DNA of 64,000 nt from Rhodococcus sp. NBC_00297 (GCF_036173065.1 NZ_CP108041.1:4529001-4593000); one strand, 5' to 3'. Positions 37,357 to 49,465 are shown, numbered from the stretch's first letter. Made by a program: numbers and translations. Notes: generated from the letters alone by a model not told the origin.

Positions 37357-38835
37357 ATGGCCTCATCCACCGTCACCTCGCCGCAGGTAGCCGTCAACGA
37401 CATCGGCTCCGCCGAGGATTTTCTCGCCGCGATCGACGCGACGATCAAGTACTTCAACGATGGCGACATCGTCGAGGGCACGATCGTCAAGGTCGACCGT
37501 GACGAGGTCCTGCTCGACATCGGTTACAAGACCGAAGGCGTCATCCCCTCTCGCGAGCTCTCCATCAAGCACGACGTCGACCCCAACGAGGTCGTCTCCG
37601 TGGGCGATGAGGTCGAAGCTCTCGTCCTCACCAAGGAGGACAAAGAGGGTCGTCTGATCCTGTCGAAGAAGCGCGCACAGTACGAGCGCGCCTGGGGCAC
37701 CATCGAGGAGCTCAAGGAGAAGGACGAGGCCGTCAAGGGCACCGTCATCGAGGTCGTCAAGGGTGGACTCATCCTTGACATCGGTCTCCGTGGCTTCCTT
37801 CCCGCGTCGCTCGTCGAGATGCGTCGTGTCCGCGATCTCCAGCCGTACGTCGGCAAGGAGATCGAGGCCAAGATCATCGAGCTCGACAAGAACCGCAACA
37901 ACGTCGTCCTCTCGCGCCGTGCATGGCTCGAGCAGACGCAGTCCGAGGTGCGCAGCGAGTTCCTGCACCAGCTCCAGAAGGGCCAGGTCCGCAAGGGCGT
38001 CGTGTCCTCCATCGTCAACTTCGGCGCGTTCGTCGATCTCGGCGGAGTCGACGGCCTGGTCCACGTGTCCGAGCTGTCCTGGAAGCACATCGACCACCCG
38101 TCCGAGGTCGTCGAGGTCGGCACCGAGGTCACGGTCGAGGTTCTCGACGTCGACCTGGACCGCGAACGTGTCTCCCTGTCGCTCAAGGCGACGCAGGAAG
38201 ACCCGTGGCGTCAGTTCGCCCGTACCCACGCGATCGGTCAGATCGTCCCGGGCAAGGTCACCAAGCTGGTTCCCTTCGGTGCGTTCGTGCGCGTCGAAGA
38301 GGGCATCGAGGGTCTGGTCCACATCTCCGAGCTGGCCGAGCGCCACGTGGAGGTCCCGGACCAGGTCGTCACCGTGGGCGACGACGCGCTCGTCAAGGTC
38401 ATCGACATCGACCTCGAGCGTCGCCGCATCTCGCTGTCGCTGAAGCAGGCCAACGAGGACTACAGCGCCGAGTTCGATCCGTCCAAGTATGGCATGGCCG
38501 ACTCGTACGACGAGCAGGGCAACTACGTCTTCCCCGAGGGCTTCGATCCCGAGACCAACGAATGGCTCGAGGGCTTCGACAAGCAGCGCGAGGAGTGGGA
38601 AGGCCGCTACGCCGAGGCGGAGCGTCGCCACAAGATGCACACCGCGCAGATGGAGAAGACCGCAGCCGACGAGGCGCAGGAAGCTGCCAACGCAGCGGCC
38701 GGCTACTCCTCGGAGACCGGTACCCCGTCCGCACAGGGTGCACCGGCGGCAGCAGCTCCCGAGTCCACCGGCGGATCGCTCGCCAGTGACGCACAGCTCG
38801 CCGCTCTGCGCGAGAAGCTGTCCGGCGGAGCCTGA
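37357..38835 (+). CDS. rpsA: 30S ribosomal protein S1
   Basis: RNA-binding ribosomal protein (492 aa) with four S1 motifs, about residues 36-107, 125-190, 210-279 and 296-365. The third and fourth, which carry VSSIVNFGAFVDLGGVDGLVHVSELSW and VTKLVPFGAFVRVEEGIEGLVHISELA, are best conserved. The C-terminal 125 residues are charged then Ala/Ser/Gly-rich, as in actinomycete S1, which has fewer repeats than E. coli. The ATG at 37357 follows CGGAG. The gene ends in a tandem repeat that includes its stop codon. Confidence 0.96.
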   Translation: MASSTVTSPQVAVNDIGSAEDFLAAIDATIKYFNDGDIVEGTIVKVDRDEVLLDIGYKTEGVIPSRELSIKHDVDPNEVVSVGDEVEALVLTKEDKEGRLILSKKRAQYERAWGTIEELKEKDEAVKGTVIEVVKGGLILDIGLRGFLPASLVEMRRVRDLQPYVGKEIEAKIIELDKNRNNVVLSRRAWLEQTQSEVRSEFLHQLQKGQVRKGVVSSIVNFGAFVDLGGVDGLVHVSELSWKHIDHPSEVVEVGTEVTVEVLDVDLDRERVSLSLKATQEDPWRQFARTHAIGQIVPGKVTKLVPFGAFVRVEEGIEGLVHISELAERHVEVPDQVVTVGDDALVKVIDIDLERRRISLSLKQANEDYSAEFDPSKYGMADSYDEQGNYVFPEGFDPETNEWLEGFDKQREEWEGRYAEAERRHKMHTAQMEKTAADEAQEAANAAAGYSSETGTPSAQGAPAAAAPESTGGSLASDAQLAALREKLSGGA

Positions 38836-38891
38836 TTCGCCGACCCGGCGGAGCCTGATTCGCCGACCCGGCGGAGTATGATCCGCTGATC
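38823..38891 (+). repeat. 23-bp tandem repeat across the rpsA stop
   Basis: CGGCGGAGCCTGATTCGCC-GACC (23 bp) occurs twice exactly (38823-38845, 38846-38868), with a third decayed copy (38869-38891) that keeps CGGCGGAG. The rpsA TGA is inside the first unit, so the repeat arose by local duplication of the gene end. Confidence 0.85.
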
Positions 38892-38904
38892 GACCGCTGA
38901 ACGA

Positions 38905-38939
38905 GAGAAGCCCCGAACCGCACAGGTTCGGGGCTTCTC
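38905..38939 (+). terminator. Terminator of rpsA
   Basis: Perfect 15-base stem GAGAAGCCCCGAACC with a 5-base loop, about 70 bases after the rpsA stop. Confidence 0.75.
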
Positions 38940-38971
38940 CCGTTCGTGGCACCGGCACCCGACCGGCTCCA

Positions 38972-39020
38972 CACACGAGAGAAGGCCCGATCCGCGCAGG
39001 ATCGGGCCTTCTCTCGTGTG
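38972..39020. terminator. Second strong hairpin between rpsA and the small minus-strand gene
   Basis: Perfect 22-base stem (CACACGAGAGAAGGCCCGAT plus CC) with a GCGCA loop, 18 bases beyond the stop of the minus-strand gene at 39038. It likely ends that gene and backs up the rpsA terminator. Confidence 0.75.
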
Positions 39021-39037
39021 GTCGGTGGTGCGGTGGG

Positions 39038-39268
39038 TCAGCTCGCTGCGGCTGCACTCCAGCCGGTGCCCATCTGCACGCCGCGCTTGCGCATGGACGC
39101 GAAGCTGTGGCGGGCAGGGCTGATGAGCGAGGTGAACCAGTTGCGGCGATGTTCCGCCAGCGCATCGGCGACCTGAGGGATCAGGATGCAGTGGACGCCG
39201 TCGGACATGCCCAGGCGGTGCCGTCCGGACTGCATCCGACCGACTCCCTCTCCCGCAATGGTGTTCAT
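39038..39268 (-). CDS. Small basic protein, function unknown
   Basis: A 76-aa frame with a good ribosome binding site (AAAGGAC, 5-6 bases before the ATG at 39268) and a strong hairpin just after its stop, both signs of a real gene. The product is basic, with SDGVHCILIPQVADALAEHRRNWFTSL in the middle and RHSFASMRKRGVQ near the end. No known domain, signal peptide or membrane helix is recognised. It lies between rpsA and coaE, facing rpsA. Confidence 0.55.
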   Translation of the reverse strand: MNTIAGEGVGRMQSGRHRLGMSDGVHCILIPQVADALAEHRRNWFTSLISPARHSFASMRKRGVQMGTGWSAAAAS

Positions 39269-39437
39269 GCCCGTCCTTTACCTGTCGAGTACCGTCTCGC
39301 GGAGCCTTCCGGAGAAAATACGAAAGCCTGTTGTGCGCCTCGAAGATAACCGACAGGTTGGGAAACATGGTGCATTTGAGACTGGTGATTCGCGGCGTGT
39401 TGATGCGCTGCGCGCCGGACTCGGCCACACTGGGTGC

Positions 39438-40655
39438 GTGTTGAGAATCGGATTGACCGGTGGAATGGGCGCGGGGAAGTCGACGGTGTCACGCACCCTC
39501 GCCGACCTCGGCGCCGTGGTGGTGGACGCCGACAAGATCGCGCGCGAGGTCGTGGAGCCGGGCACGCCCGGACTGGCCGCTCTCGTCGAGCGCTTCGGCG
39601 GGGACATCCTGGCAGACGACGGCAGCCTGAATCGACCGGCGTTGGCAGCCAAGGCCTTCGGGGACGAGGAATCCCGCCTCGCTCTGAACGGCATCCTGCA
39701 CCCCTTGATCGGGCAGCGCACGACCGAACTCGTGAACAGCGCTCCGCCGGACTGCGTCCTGGTGCACGACATCCCGTTGCTCGTCGAATCTCGCACCGCC
39801 GCAGCCTTTCACCTCGTCGTGGTCGTCCACGTCGAGGCGGAGGAGAGGGTGCGACGGCTGGTGGCCTCGCGTGGACTGAACGAGGACGACGCCCGCGCCC
39901 GCATCGCAGCCCAGGCGACGGACGAGCAGCGCCGCGCCGCCGCCGACGTGTGGCTCGACAATTCCGGGACACCGGAGGCGTTGGAGGCCACCGTCCGTGA
40001 ACTATGGGCCGATCGTCTCGAGCTCTTCGCGGCCAACCTCCGCTCGGAGACCGTGGCCCGGACCGCCCCCCGCGTAGTGCCGGCCGACCCGATGTGGCCG
40101 GCCGAGGCACAGCGCGTGATCGATCGTGTGCGCCTCGCCTGCGGCGACCGAGCGCTACGGATCGACCACATCGGATCCACCGCGGTTCCCGACTTCCCGG
40201 CGAAGGACGTCCTCGACATCCAGGTGACGGTGGCGGATCTCGCCACCGCGGACGAACTGCGCGATCCGTTGACGGCGGCCACCTTTCCGCGCATCGAACA
40301 CATCACGGCCGACGACCCGAAGCCGTCGGCGGTGCCGGGGGAAGCCGATCCTGCACTGTGGGAGAAGCGTCTGCACGGCGCAGCCGACCCGGGCAGACCG
40401 GTGAACATCCACCTCCGGGTCGACGGGTACCCCGGACAGGTCTTCGCGCTCATGTTCCGAGACCGGCTTCGCGCCGACCCCGCCGCTCGGGAGGCGTACC
40501 TCGACGTGAAGACCCGTGCTGCCGCGCGAGCCGCGGAACACGGCGAGTACGTGGACGCCATCGAGGCGTATGTGGGGGAGAAGGCGCCGTACTTCGACAG
40601 TGTGTATCCCGAGGTCGTGGAGTGGGCGGCTCGGACGGGGTGGAAAGCCGACTGA
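39438..40655 (+). CDS. coaE: Dephospho-CoA kinase fused to GrpB/UPF0157 domain
   Basis: The N-terminal 200 residues are dephospho-CoA kinase, the last step of CoA synthesis: P-loop GLTGGMGAGKST, DADKIAREVVEPG, HPLIGQR and VHDIPLLVE. The C-terminal 200 residues are a GrpB/UPF0157 nucleotidyltransferase-like domain with IDHIGSTAVPDFPAKDVLDIQV. The same 405-aa fusion is known in mycobacteria. The GTG at 39438 precedes LRIGLTGG directly, with a weak CACACT hexamer 6 bases upstream and no ribosome binding site. The role of the second domain is unclear. Confidence 0.94.
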   Translation: MLRIGLTGGMGAGKSTVSRTLADLGAVVVDADKIAREVVEPGTPGLAALVERFGGDILADDGSLNRPALAAKAFGDEESRLALNGILHPLIGQRTTELVNSAPPDCVLVHDIPLLVESRTAAAFHLVVVVHVEAEERVRRLVASRGLNEDDARARIAAQATDEQRRAAADVWLDNSGTPEALEATVRELWADRLELFAANLRSETVARTAPRVVPADPMWPAEAQRVIDRVRLACGDRALRIDHIGSTAVPDFPAKDVLDIQVTVADLATADELRDPLTAATFPRIEHITADDPKPSAVPGEADPALWEKRLHGAADPGRPVNIHLRVDGYPGQVFALMFRDRLRADPAAREAYLDVKTRAAARAAEHGEYVDAIEAYVGEKAPYFDSVYPEVVEWAARTGWKAD

Positions 40656-40671
40656 TCGCTCCTCAGCGATC
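40654..40671. terminator. Short hairpin between coaE and DUF402 genes
   Basis: GATCGCT/AGCGATC with a CCTC loop spans the 7-bp gap between convergent stops and overlaps both stop codons. Confidence 0.4.
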
Positions 40672-41184
40672 CGCCCAGTGGGTCGCCATGCCGAGAGCGG
40701 CGAGCCATCCGTCGACGTCGTGGTTCGCCGCCGCGATTCCGTCCACGGCGTCGGACGCCCGACGGATGGCGGCCTCCGTCGTCCGCGCGTCGAGCAACCC
40801 GGTGCTGTGCGCGACGAGCAATTCGTCGACGTCCAGGAGCTCGGCGTCGCGGCCGGTACGGACGACGATGTCGAGGTAGTGGTCGACCGAGTGCCACACG
40901 TCCCCGTCGCGGACGAACTCGCCGATGTCGACGTAGTGGTTCTGGTCGCGGACATGCGTGGGCAGGTAGTGGAAGATCGACGCGCGGATACCCAGGCTGG
41001 GGACGATCCACGACTCCAGGTAGTCGAAGGACGGATGGTCCGACGGACGGGCCATGTAGAGCCCCCAGTCGGTCGTCTCGTACACGTCGACCGGGCGGAC
41101 GACACCTTTCGGATCGGTGTTGGTGCGTCCCGCGACGTCGAACACCTCGACCTTCGGTGGGTGCACGTGTGCCAGACCCGTCAT
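40663..41184 (-). CDS. DUF402 domain-containing protein
   Basis: A 173-aa protein with the DUF402 beta-barrel fold. Residues around GLYMARPSDHPSFDYLESWIVPSLGIRASIFHYL and YVDIGEFVRDGDVWHSVDHYLDIVV form the conserved core with the acidic and His/Tyr residues of the family. Characterised DUF402 members are nucleoside di/triphosphatases, so a phosphatase role is plausible. It sits between coaE and uvrB as in mycobacteria. It has a leaderless-type -10 before the ATG at 41184. Confidence 0.85.
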   Translation of the reverse strand: MTGLAHVHPPKVEVFDVAGRTNTDPKGVVRPVDVYETTDWGLYMARPSDHPSFDYLESWIVPSLGIRASIFHYLPTHVRDQNHYVDIGEFVRDGDVWHSVDHYLDIVVRTGRDAELLDVDELLVAHSTGLLDARTTEAAIRRASDAVDGIAAANHDVDGWLAALGMATHWADR

Positions 41185-41191
41185 GGTCCGC

Positions 41192-41197
41192 ACCGTA
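41192..41197 (-). promoter_or_regulatory. Leaderless promoter -10 of the DUF402 gene
   Basis: TACGGT (minus strand) ends 7 bases before the ATG at 41184, within the 23-bp gap after the DNA ligase gene. Confidence 0.55.
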
Positions 41198-41207
41198 CCG
41201 CGCACCG

Positions 41208-42731
41208 TCACGGAGCGGGCGGCGCGAACATGCTGCGCACGCCGTCGAGCGTGTCGGCGTCCGCAGCCACCTTGTCGTCGCGGTAGCGGACCACGCGCGC
41301 GAATCGGAGTGCGATGCCGCCCGGATAGCGCGAGGAACGCTGCAGTCCGTCGACCGCGATCTCGACGACCTGCTCGGGCCGCACGTGCACCACGTGCGAG
41401 GTCCGTCCCGTCTCGAGAGCCAGGAACCGCTCCGTCTGCCAGGCGAGCATCTCGTCGGTCATGCCCTTGAAGGTCTTGCCCAGCATCACGAACCCGCCGG
41501 CAGGATCCACTGCGCCCAGGTGGATGTTGGACAGCAGACCGGACCGGCGACCGGATCCCCACTCGACTGCGAGCACCACCAGGTCGAGCGTGTGCACCGG
41601 CTTCACCTTGACCCAGGCGGCGCCGCGCCGTCCCGCGTCGTACGGCGCATCGAGGTTCTTGACGACCACACCCTCGTGACCGGACGCGACCGCCGACGCC
41701 GCGAACGAGTCCGCGGCCTCGAGGTCGGCCGTCACCAGCCGCGGCACACGGTTGCCCTCCGGGATCAGAGCGTCGAGAACGGCCAGCCGCTCGTGCAGCG
41801 CACGGTCCAGCAGGTCCTCACCGTCCAGGTGCAGGATGTCGAAGAAGAAGGGCGTCACGGCCACACCCGTCGACTGCGCTGTGCGTGACGCCGTCTCCTG
41901 GAAGGCCCGCGGACGTCCCTGTTCGTCCAGGGCCAGTGCCTCGCCGTCGAGCACCACGGAGGTGAGCGGCAGGGCGCGCACGTACTCGACGACCTCGGGC
42001 AGGCGTGCGGTGATGTCGTCGAGACTGCGGGTGCTGATCGAGACGTCCTCACCGCGACGGTGGACCTGCACACGGATGCCGTCCAGCTTGGTGTCGAGCG
42101 CCACGGCGCCGGCGGCGCCACCGGCCGCCTTCGCCACGCCCTCGGCCACGGTGGGGGCGCTGGAGGCCAGCATGGGGAGCACCGCTCGGCCCACGGTCAG
42201 TCCCAGCTCCGCGAGTGCCGCAGACCCGCCGGTGAACGCGGCCGTCGCGGCCGTCACCGTGGATCCCGACAGCATCGCGGCCCGGCGCACCTCGGGGAGC
42301 GGGACGTCGGCCGCGGCCGCCACGGCTTCCTGGACCAGCGCGTCGAGCGCACCCTGGCGGACCTCACCGGTGACCACGCCGCGCAGCCAGGTCTGTTCCG
42401 TGTCGGTGGCGCTGCCGAACAGAGCGGACACCGCCGCCGCGCGTGCTGCCTGCGATCCCGGACCCGCCATCGTCGAGACGGCGTCGAACGCCGCGTCGAC
42501 GGCGGCGACCGTCAGCGTCGGTGCGTCGGCGGCCGGGGGGAGAGTGGCGACGCTGCGCCACCCCAGGCCGGTACGGCGTTGACGCAGAGTGCCGGACGCG
42601 TAGAGCGTCACCAGGGCGACCTCCTCGGGAGCGCACTCGGCCAGCAGCGCGGCGAGCGCCAGGACCTTGGCCTTGCGGGACCGGGTGGCGGCCACCGTGG
42701 CCGAGGTCTCGACGACGCGTGCGAGCAGCAT
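41208..42731 (-). CDS. ATP-dependent DNA ligase
   Basis: A 507-aa LigB-type ATP-dependent DNA ligase. An N-terminal helical DNA-binding domain (1-200, with ASGTLRQRRTGLGW) precedes the adenylation domain, whose nucleotidyl lysine is Lys215 in ALDTKLDGIRVQ. FDILHLDGEDLLD, EGVVVKNLDAPYDAGRRG and WVKVKP give the later motifs, followed by an OB-fold domain. The essential NAD-dependent LigA is separate. It is divergent from uvrB across 109 bp, and its promoter carries the same damage-type element, which points to a repair role. Confidence 0.93.
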   Translation of the reverse strand: MLLARVVETSATVAATRSRKAKVLALAALLAECAPEEVALVTLYASGTLRQRRTGLGWRSVATLPPAADAPTLTVAAVDAAFDAVSTMAGPGSQAARAAAVSALFGSATDTEQTWLRGVVTGEVRQGALDALVQEAVAAAADVPLPEVRRAAMLSGSTVTAATAAFTGGSAALAELGLTVGRAVLPMLASSAPTVAEGVAKAAGGAAGAVALDTKLDGIRVQVHRRGEDVSISTRSLDDITARLPEVVEYVRALPLTSVVLDGEALALDEQGRPRAFQETASRTAQSTGVAVTPFFFDILHLDGEDLLDRALHERLAVLDALIPEGNRVPRLVTADLEAADSFAASAVASGHEGVVVKNLDAPYDAGRRGAAWVKVKPVHTLDLVVLAVEWGSGRRSGLLSNIHLGAVDPAGGFVMLGKTFKGMTDEMLAWQTERFLALETGRTSHVVHVRPEQVVEIAVDGLQRSSRYPGGIALRFARVVRYRDDKVAADADTLDGVRSMFAPPAP

Positions 42732-42737
42732 GGGCCC

Positions 42738-42760
42738 ATTGTGACGCGCAGGTCCGACAG
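42738..42760 (-). promoter_or_regulatory. PafBC-type promoter of the DNA ligase gene
   Basis: On the minus strand CTGTCGGAC (42760-42752), 8 bases, then CACAAT (42743-42738), then 6 bases to the ATG. The nine-base element is identical to that of uvrA. The -10 departs from TAnnnT but keeps the A and the final T. Confidence 0.5.
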
Positions 42761-42811
42761 CGACGGTCGGTGTACCCGCGGCCGGGTCGTGTGACCCGCC
42801 GAACGGCGACT

Positions 42812-42834
42812 GTGTCGGTGGTCGGGCCTACTCT
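42812..42834 (+). promoter_or_regulatory. PafBC-type (RecA-NDp) leaderless promoter of uvrB
   Basis: GTGTCGGTG at 42812-42820 (8 of 9 match to TTGTCRGTG), exactly 8 bases, TACTCT at 42829-42834, then 6 bases to the ATG at 42841. This is the best match of the four in the window. Confidence 0.75.
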
Positions 42835-42840
42835 GGTGGT

Positions 42841-45003
42841 ATGGCTTTTGCAGCTGAACAACCCGTCCTGGCGCACTCCGAGTTCCGTCCCGTGGGCGAC
42901 ATCGAGCGCAGCGATCGTCCCTTCGAGGTGGTCAGCGAGTACAGCCCTGCGGGCGATCAGCCGACGGCCATCGCGGAGCTGACCAAGCGGGTCCAGGCGG
43001 GCGAGAAGGACATCGTGCTCCTGGGCGCCACCGGCACCGGAAAGTCGGCCACCACCGCGTGGTTGATCGAGCAGGTGCAACGGCCCACGTTGCTCATGGC
43101 GCCCAACAAGACGTTGGCTGCGCAGTTGGCCAACGAACTGCGAGAGATGTTGCCCAACAACTCCGTCGAGTACTTCGTCTCGTACTACGACTACTACCAG
43201 CCCGAGGCCTACATCGCCCAGACCGACACCTACATCGAGAAGGACTCGTCGGTCAACGACGACGTCGAGCGGCTCCGTCACTCGGCAACGGCAAACCTGC
43301 TGTCCCGTCGCGACGTCGTGGTGGTCGCCTCGGTGTCGTGCATCTACGGTCTCGGCACGCCGCAGTCCTACGTGGACCGCTCGGTGCATCTCGAGGTGGG
43401 GCAGGAGGTCCCGCGAGACAAGTTCCTCCGGCTGCTGGTCGACGTGCAATACACCCGCAACGACATGGCGTTCACCCGCGGATCGTTCCGTGTGCGCGGC
43501 GACACCGTCGAGATCATCCCGTCCTACGAGGAACTCGCCGTCCGGATCGAGTTCTTCGGCGACGAGATCGAGGCGCTGTACTTCCTCCATCCGCTCACCG
43601 GCGACGTGGTGCGCCAGGTCGACAGCGTGCGCATCTTCCCGGCGACCCACTACGTCGCCGGGCCCGAGCGCATGGAGCGTGCGGTGCGGGACATCGAGGC
43701 CGAGCTCGAGGAGCGGCTCGCCGACCTGGAGGGCAAGGGCAAGCTGCTCGAGGCCCAGCGGTTGCGCATGCGTACGCAGTACGACCTCGAGATGATCAAG
43801 CAGGTCGGCTTCTGCTCCGGCATCGAGAACTACTCGCGCCACATCGACGGGCGACCTGCCGGGACTGCGCCGGCCACACTCATCGACTACTTCCCGGACG
43901 ACTTCCTGCTCGTCATCGACGAGTCCCACGTGACGGTGCCCCAGATCGGTGCCATGTACGAGGGGGACATGTCGCGCAAGCGCAACCTCGTGGAGTTCGG
44001 CTTCCGGCTGCCGTCGGCCACCGACAATCGCCCCCTGACGTGGGAGGAGTTCACGCAGCGCATCGGGCAGACGGTGTACCTGTCGGCCACCCCCGGCAAG
44101 TACGAGCTGGGACAGAGCGGCGGTGAGGTCGTCGAGCAGGTCATCCGCCCGACCGGCCTGGTCGACCCCGAGATCGTCGTCAAGCCCACCAAGGGCCAGA
44201 TCGACGACCTCGTGCACGAGATCCGCCAGCGCACCGAGAAGGACGAGCGCATCCTGGTCACCACGCTGACCAAGAAGATGGCGGAGGATCTGACCGACTA
44301 CCTGCTCGAGCTCGGTATCCGGGTGCGCTACCTGCACTCCGACATCGACACTCTCCGACGCGTCGAGCTGCTGCGTCAGCTCCGGCTCGGCGAGTACGAC
44401 GTGCTCATCGGCATCAACCTGCTCCGTGAGGGTCTGGACCTCCCGGAGGTCTCCCTCGTCGCGATCCTGGACGCCGACAAGGAGGGCTTCCTGCGCAGCG
44501 GGACCAGCCTGGTGCAGACCATCGGCCGTGCGGCCCGAAACGTGTCCGGCCAGGTGCACATGTACGCCGACAAGATCACCGACTCGATGCAGTACGCCAT
44601 GGAGGAGACCGAGCGTCGTCGCGCCAAGCAGATCGCCTACAACGAGAAGATGGGCGTGGATCCGCAGCCGCTGCGGAAGAAGATCGCCGACATCCTCGAC
44701 CAGGTGTACGAGGAGGCGGAGGACACCGAGGCCACCGTGGACATCGGTGGATCGGGCCGCAACGCGAGCCGTGGCCGGCGGGCGCCCGGCGAGGCGGGAC
44801 GAGCCGGCAGCAGCGGTGTCGTGGAGGGGCGCGACGTCTCGACCATGCCGCGCGCCGAGCTGGCAGACCTGGTCAAGCAGCTCACCGATCAGATGATGAA
44901 CGCGGCGCGCGAACTTCAGTTCGAGCTGGCAGGCCGTCTGCGCGACGAGATCCAGGACCTCAAGAAGGAGCTGCGCGGGATGGACGCCGCGGGCCTGTCC
45001 TGA
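42841..45003 (+). CDS. uvrB: UvrABC excinuclease subunit B
   Basis: Damage-verification helicase-like subunit of nucleotide excision repair (720 aa). Walker A is [15 protein letters not shown], the beta-hairpin [21 protein letters not shown], motif [13 protein letters not shown], and helicase C-terminal motifs [42 protein letters not shown] and [10 protein letters not shown] linker of about 50 Gly/Arg-rich residues leads to the C-terminal UVR motif ([23 protein letters not shown]) that binds UvrC. The ATG start is probably leaderless. Confidence 0.97.
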   Translation: MAFAAEQPVLAHSEFRPVGDIERSDRPFEVVSEYSPAGDQPTAIAELTKRVQAGEKDIVLLGATGTGKSATTAWLIEQVQRPTLLMAPNKTLAAQLANELREMLPNNSVEYFVSYYDYYQPEAYIAQTDTYIEKDSSVNDDVERLRHSATANLLSRRDVVVVASVSCIYGLGTPQSYVDRSVHLEVGQEVPRDKFLRLLVDVQYTRNDMAFTRGSFRVRGDTVEIIPSYEELAVRIEFFGDEIEALYFLHPLTGDVVRQVDSVRIFPATHYVAGPERMERAVRDIEAELEERLADLEGKGKLLEAQRLRMRTQYDLEMIKQVGFCSGIENYSRHIDGRPAGTAPATLIDYFPDDFLLVIDESHVTVPQIGAMYEGDMSRKRNLVEFGFRLPSATDNRPLTWEEFTQRIGQTVYLSATPGKYELGQSGGEVVEQVIRPTGLVDPEIVVKPTKGQIDDLVHEIRQRTEKDERILVTTLTKKMAEDLTDYLLELGIRVRYLHSDIDTLRRVELLRQLRLGEYDVLIGINLLREGLDLPEVSLVAILDADKEGFLRSGTSLVQTIGRAARNVSGQVHMYADKITDSMQYAMEETERRRAKQIAYNEKMGVDPQPLRKKIADILDQVYEEAEDTEATVDIGGSGRNASRGRRAPGEAGRAGSSGVVEGRDVSTMPRAELADLVKQLTDQMMNAARELQFELAGRLRDEIQDLKKELRGMDAAGLS

Positions 45004-45022
45004 CCCGTCCTCGCACACGAGA

Positions 45023-45055
45023 AGGCCCGGCACCGACGGACACGGTGCCGGGCCT
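45023..45055. terminator. Bidirectional terminator between uvrB and the ABC permease gene
   Basis: AGGCCCGGCACCG / CGGTGCCGGGCCT, 13-base perfect stem with a 7-base loop, in the 57-bp gap between convergent stops. Confidence 0.7.
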
Positions 45056-45060
45056 CGTCG

Positions 45061-45941
45061 TCAGCTCGTGATGTCCTTCGTCGCGAATCGTCGCCACGCG
45101 ATGATGCCGAAGATCGTGGCGTACGCGAGCGAGGAGAAGGCGCCGTCGAGCAGGTCGTTCCACGACAGCGTCGGTGACAGCACGCCCGTCCACGACGTCG
45201 AGTAGTGGCCGGGCAACAGGTTGCGCAGTGATCCCAGTGCCGTGATCTGATCGAGGATCTGGGCCACGATCGACACCATCACCGTGCCGCCGACCGCGCC
45301 CAGGGGCGCGTCGGTGGACACCGACAGGGCGAGTGCCAGCCCGGCCACCCACGTCAGATTGATCGCGATGAAGACGACGCCGATCGCGAGCCTCCCGATC
45401 GACAGCCCGAACGACAGGGCATCGCCGAAGGGTGACACCAGCGACCCCAGGCCGTACAGCACGCTGCCCAGGATGAGCGACACCCCCACGAGCGTGAGCA
45501 GCGCGGCGAGCGACAGGATCGCCGACACCAGGGCCTTCTGTCGCAGCAGCCGACCTCGCGGAACAGGAACCGCGAGCAGGTAGCGCAGACTCGACCACGA
45601 TGCCTCGCTGGCGATCGCGTCGCCGAAGAACAGCGCCACCACCACGATCAGCAGGAATCCCACCGACACGAACAGGGCGAAGACGAGAAAGTTCACCCCG
45701 CTCTGCGTGCCCAGGTCGATGAGGCTCCCGCTGGCGGTGTCGGAGTCCGACCCGCCCACCGTGAACGCGATGGCCATGATGACGGGCAGCAACGCGAGGA
45801 AGCCCAGGGACAACTGGGTTCTCCGCCGCGTGAACTGCCGCGTCAGCTCGGTCCGTAGCGACAGCGTGCCCGCGGGGGTGTACCCCGCGACCCGGCCGTC
45901 CGGATGCGCCGCGGCGGTGGTCGTCGGTCGACTGTCGGCGC

Positions 45942-45945
<4 letters not shown>
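45061..45945 (-). CDS. ABC-2 type transporter permease
   Basis: A 294-aa membrane protein with about six helices: one near residue 38-56 (FLALLPVIMAIAF), others around 75-100, 125-160, 165-195, 205-230 and 265-285. SEASWSSLRYLLAVPVPRGRLLRQK is typical of ABC-2 permeases of the NatB/CcmB-like type. The ATG at 45945 overlaps the stop of the ATPase-hydrolase fusion by ATGA, so the pair forms one exporter. Substrate unknown. Confidence 0.87.
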
Positions 45946-48827
<2,882 letters not shown>

Positions 48828-48833
48828 TACTTC

Positions 48834-48839
48834 AATGTA
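48834..48839 (-). promoter_or_regulatory. Leaderless promoter -10 of the hydrolase-ATPase fusion gene
   Basis: TACATT (minus strand) ends 6 bases before the ATG at 48827, and no ribosome binding site is visible. Confidence 0.5.
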
Positions 48840-48899
48840 TGCGAGGGGAGAGACACGTGCTTTCGACCGGAAGCCGCGTCGGGCGGTCGCCGCTGCGAC

Positions 48900-48905
48900 T
48901 AATGT
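48900..48905 (+). promoter_or_regulatory. Candidate -10 of the universal stress protein gene
   Basis: TAATGT lies 49 bp before the ATG at 48955. Unlike the leaderless genes, this transcript would include a GGAGGA ribosome binding site. Confidence 0.4.
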
Positions 48906-48954
48906 CTCGAATCGACACTCGATGATCGTCGGGACATGACCACTGGAGGAATGT

Positions 48955-49407
48955 ATGAGCGCTTACCGCAACGTCGTCGTCGGAACCGATGGCTCCGATT
49001 CGTCACTGCGGGCCGTGGAGAAGGCGGCAGCGCTGTCGGGCGATTCCGCCGCGACGCTCTACATCGCGTGTGCGTACTACCCGGCGGACTCGAAGGCGTC
49101 CTCGCAGGACGCGGACGCACTGAAGGACGACGCGTACCAGATCACGGGATCCGCTCCGACACAGGAGATTCTGCGTGTCGCGCGGGAGCGTGCGGTGGCG
49201 GCCGGCGCCTCGTCGATCGAGGAGCGTCCCGTGGTGGGCAACCCCGTCGACTCGCTGCTCGAGCTCGTCGGCGAGGTGAAGGCGGATCTGCTCGTGGTGG
49301 GGAACCGTGGACTGAACTCGCTCACCGGCCGCCTGCTCGGCTCGGTTCCGTCCGATGCGGCTCGCAAGGCGCGCTGCGACGTGTTGATCGTGCACACCAC
49401 GCACTGA
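48955..49407 (+). CDS. Universal stress protein
   Basis: Single-domain UspA-family protein (150 aa) with the ATP-binding type signature GNRGLNSLTGRLLGSVPSDAARKA and the N-terminal VVVGTDGSDSSLRAV. Such proteins bind ATP or cAMP and respond to stress or energy state. The ATG has GGAGGA upstream. The position between uvrB and uvrA matches a mycobacterial stress protein, supporting orthology by context. The partner or signal is not visible. Confidence 0.92.
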   Translation: MSAYRNVVVGTDGSDSSLRAVEKAAALSGDSAATLYIACAYYPADSKASSQDADALKDDAYQITGSAPTQEILRVARERAVAAGASSIEERPVVGNPVDSLLELVGEVKADLLVVGNRGLNSLTGRLLGSVPSDAARKARCDVLIVHTTH

Positions 49408-49424
49408 CGCTCGAACCACCGCTG

Positions 49425-49465
49425 GATGCCGTCACGGCACGATCCGTTCATGCCGTGACGGCATC
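49425..49465. terminator. Hairpin between universal stress protein and helD-like genes
   Basis: GATGCCGTCACGGCA and its exact complement (15-base stem) with an 11-base loop, between convergent genes, touching the helD-like stop. Each arm itself contains a near palindrome around GCCGTCACGGC. Confidence 0.6.

Noticed and set aside
42364..45033. 889-codon open frame antisense to uvrB
   Set aside because: GC-rich codon bias in uvrB leaves the opposite strand open. The predicted protein is His/Arg/Val/Asp-biased with no domain, and the sense gene is certain.
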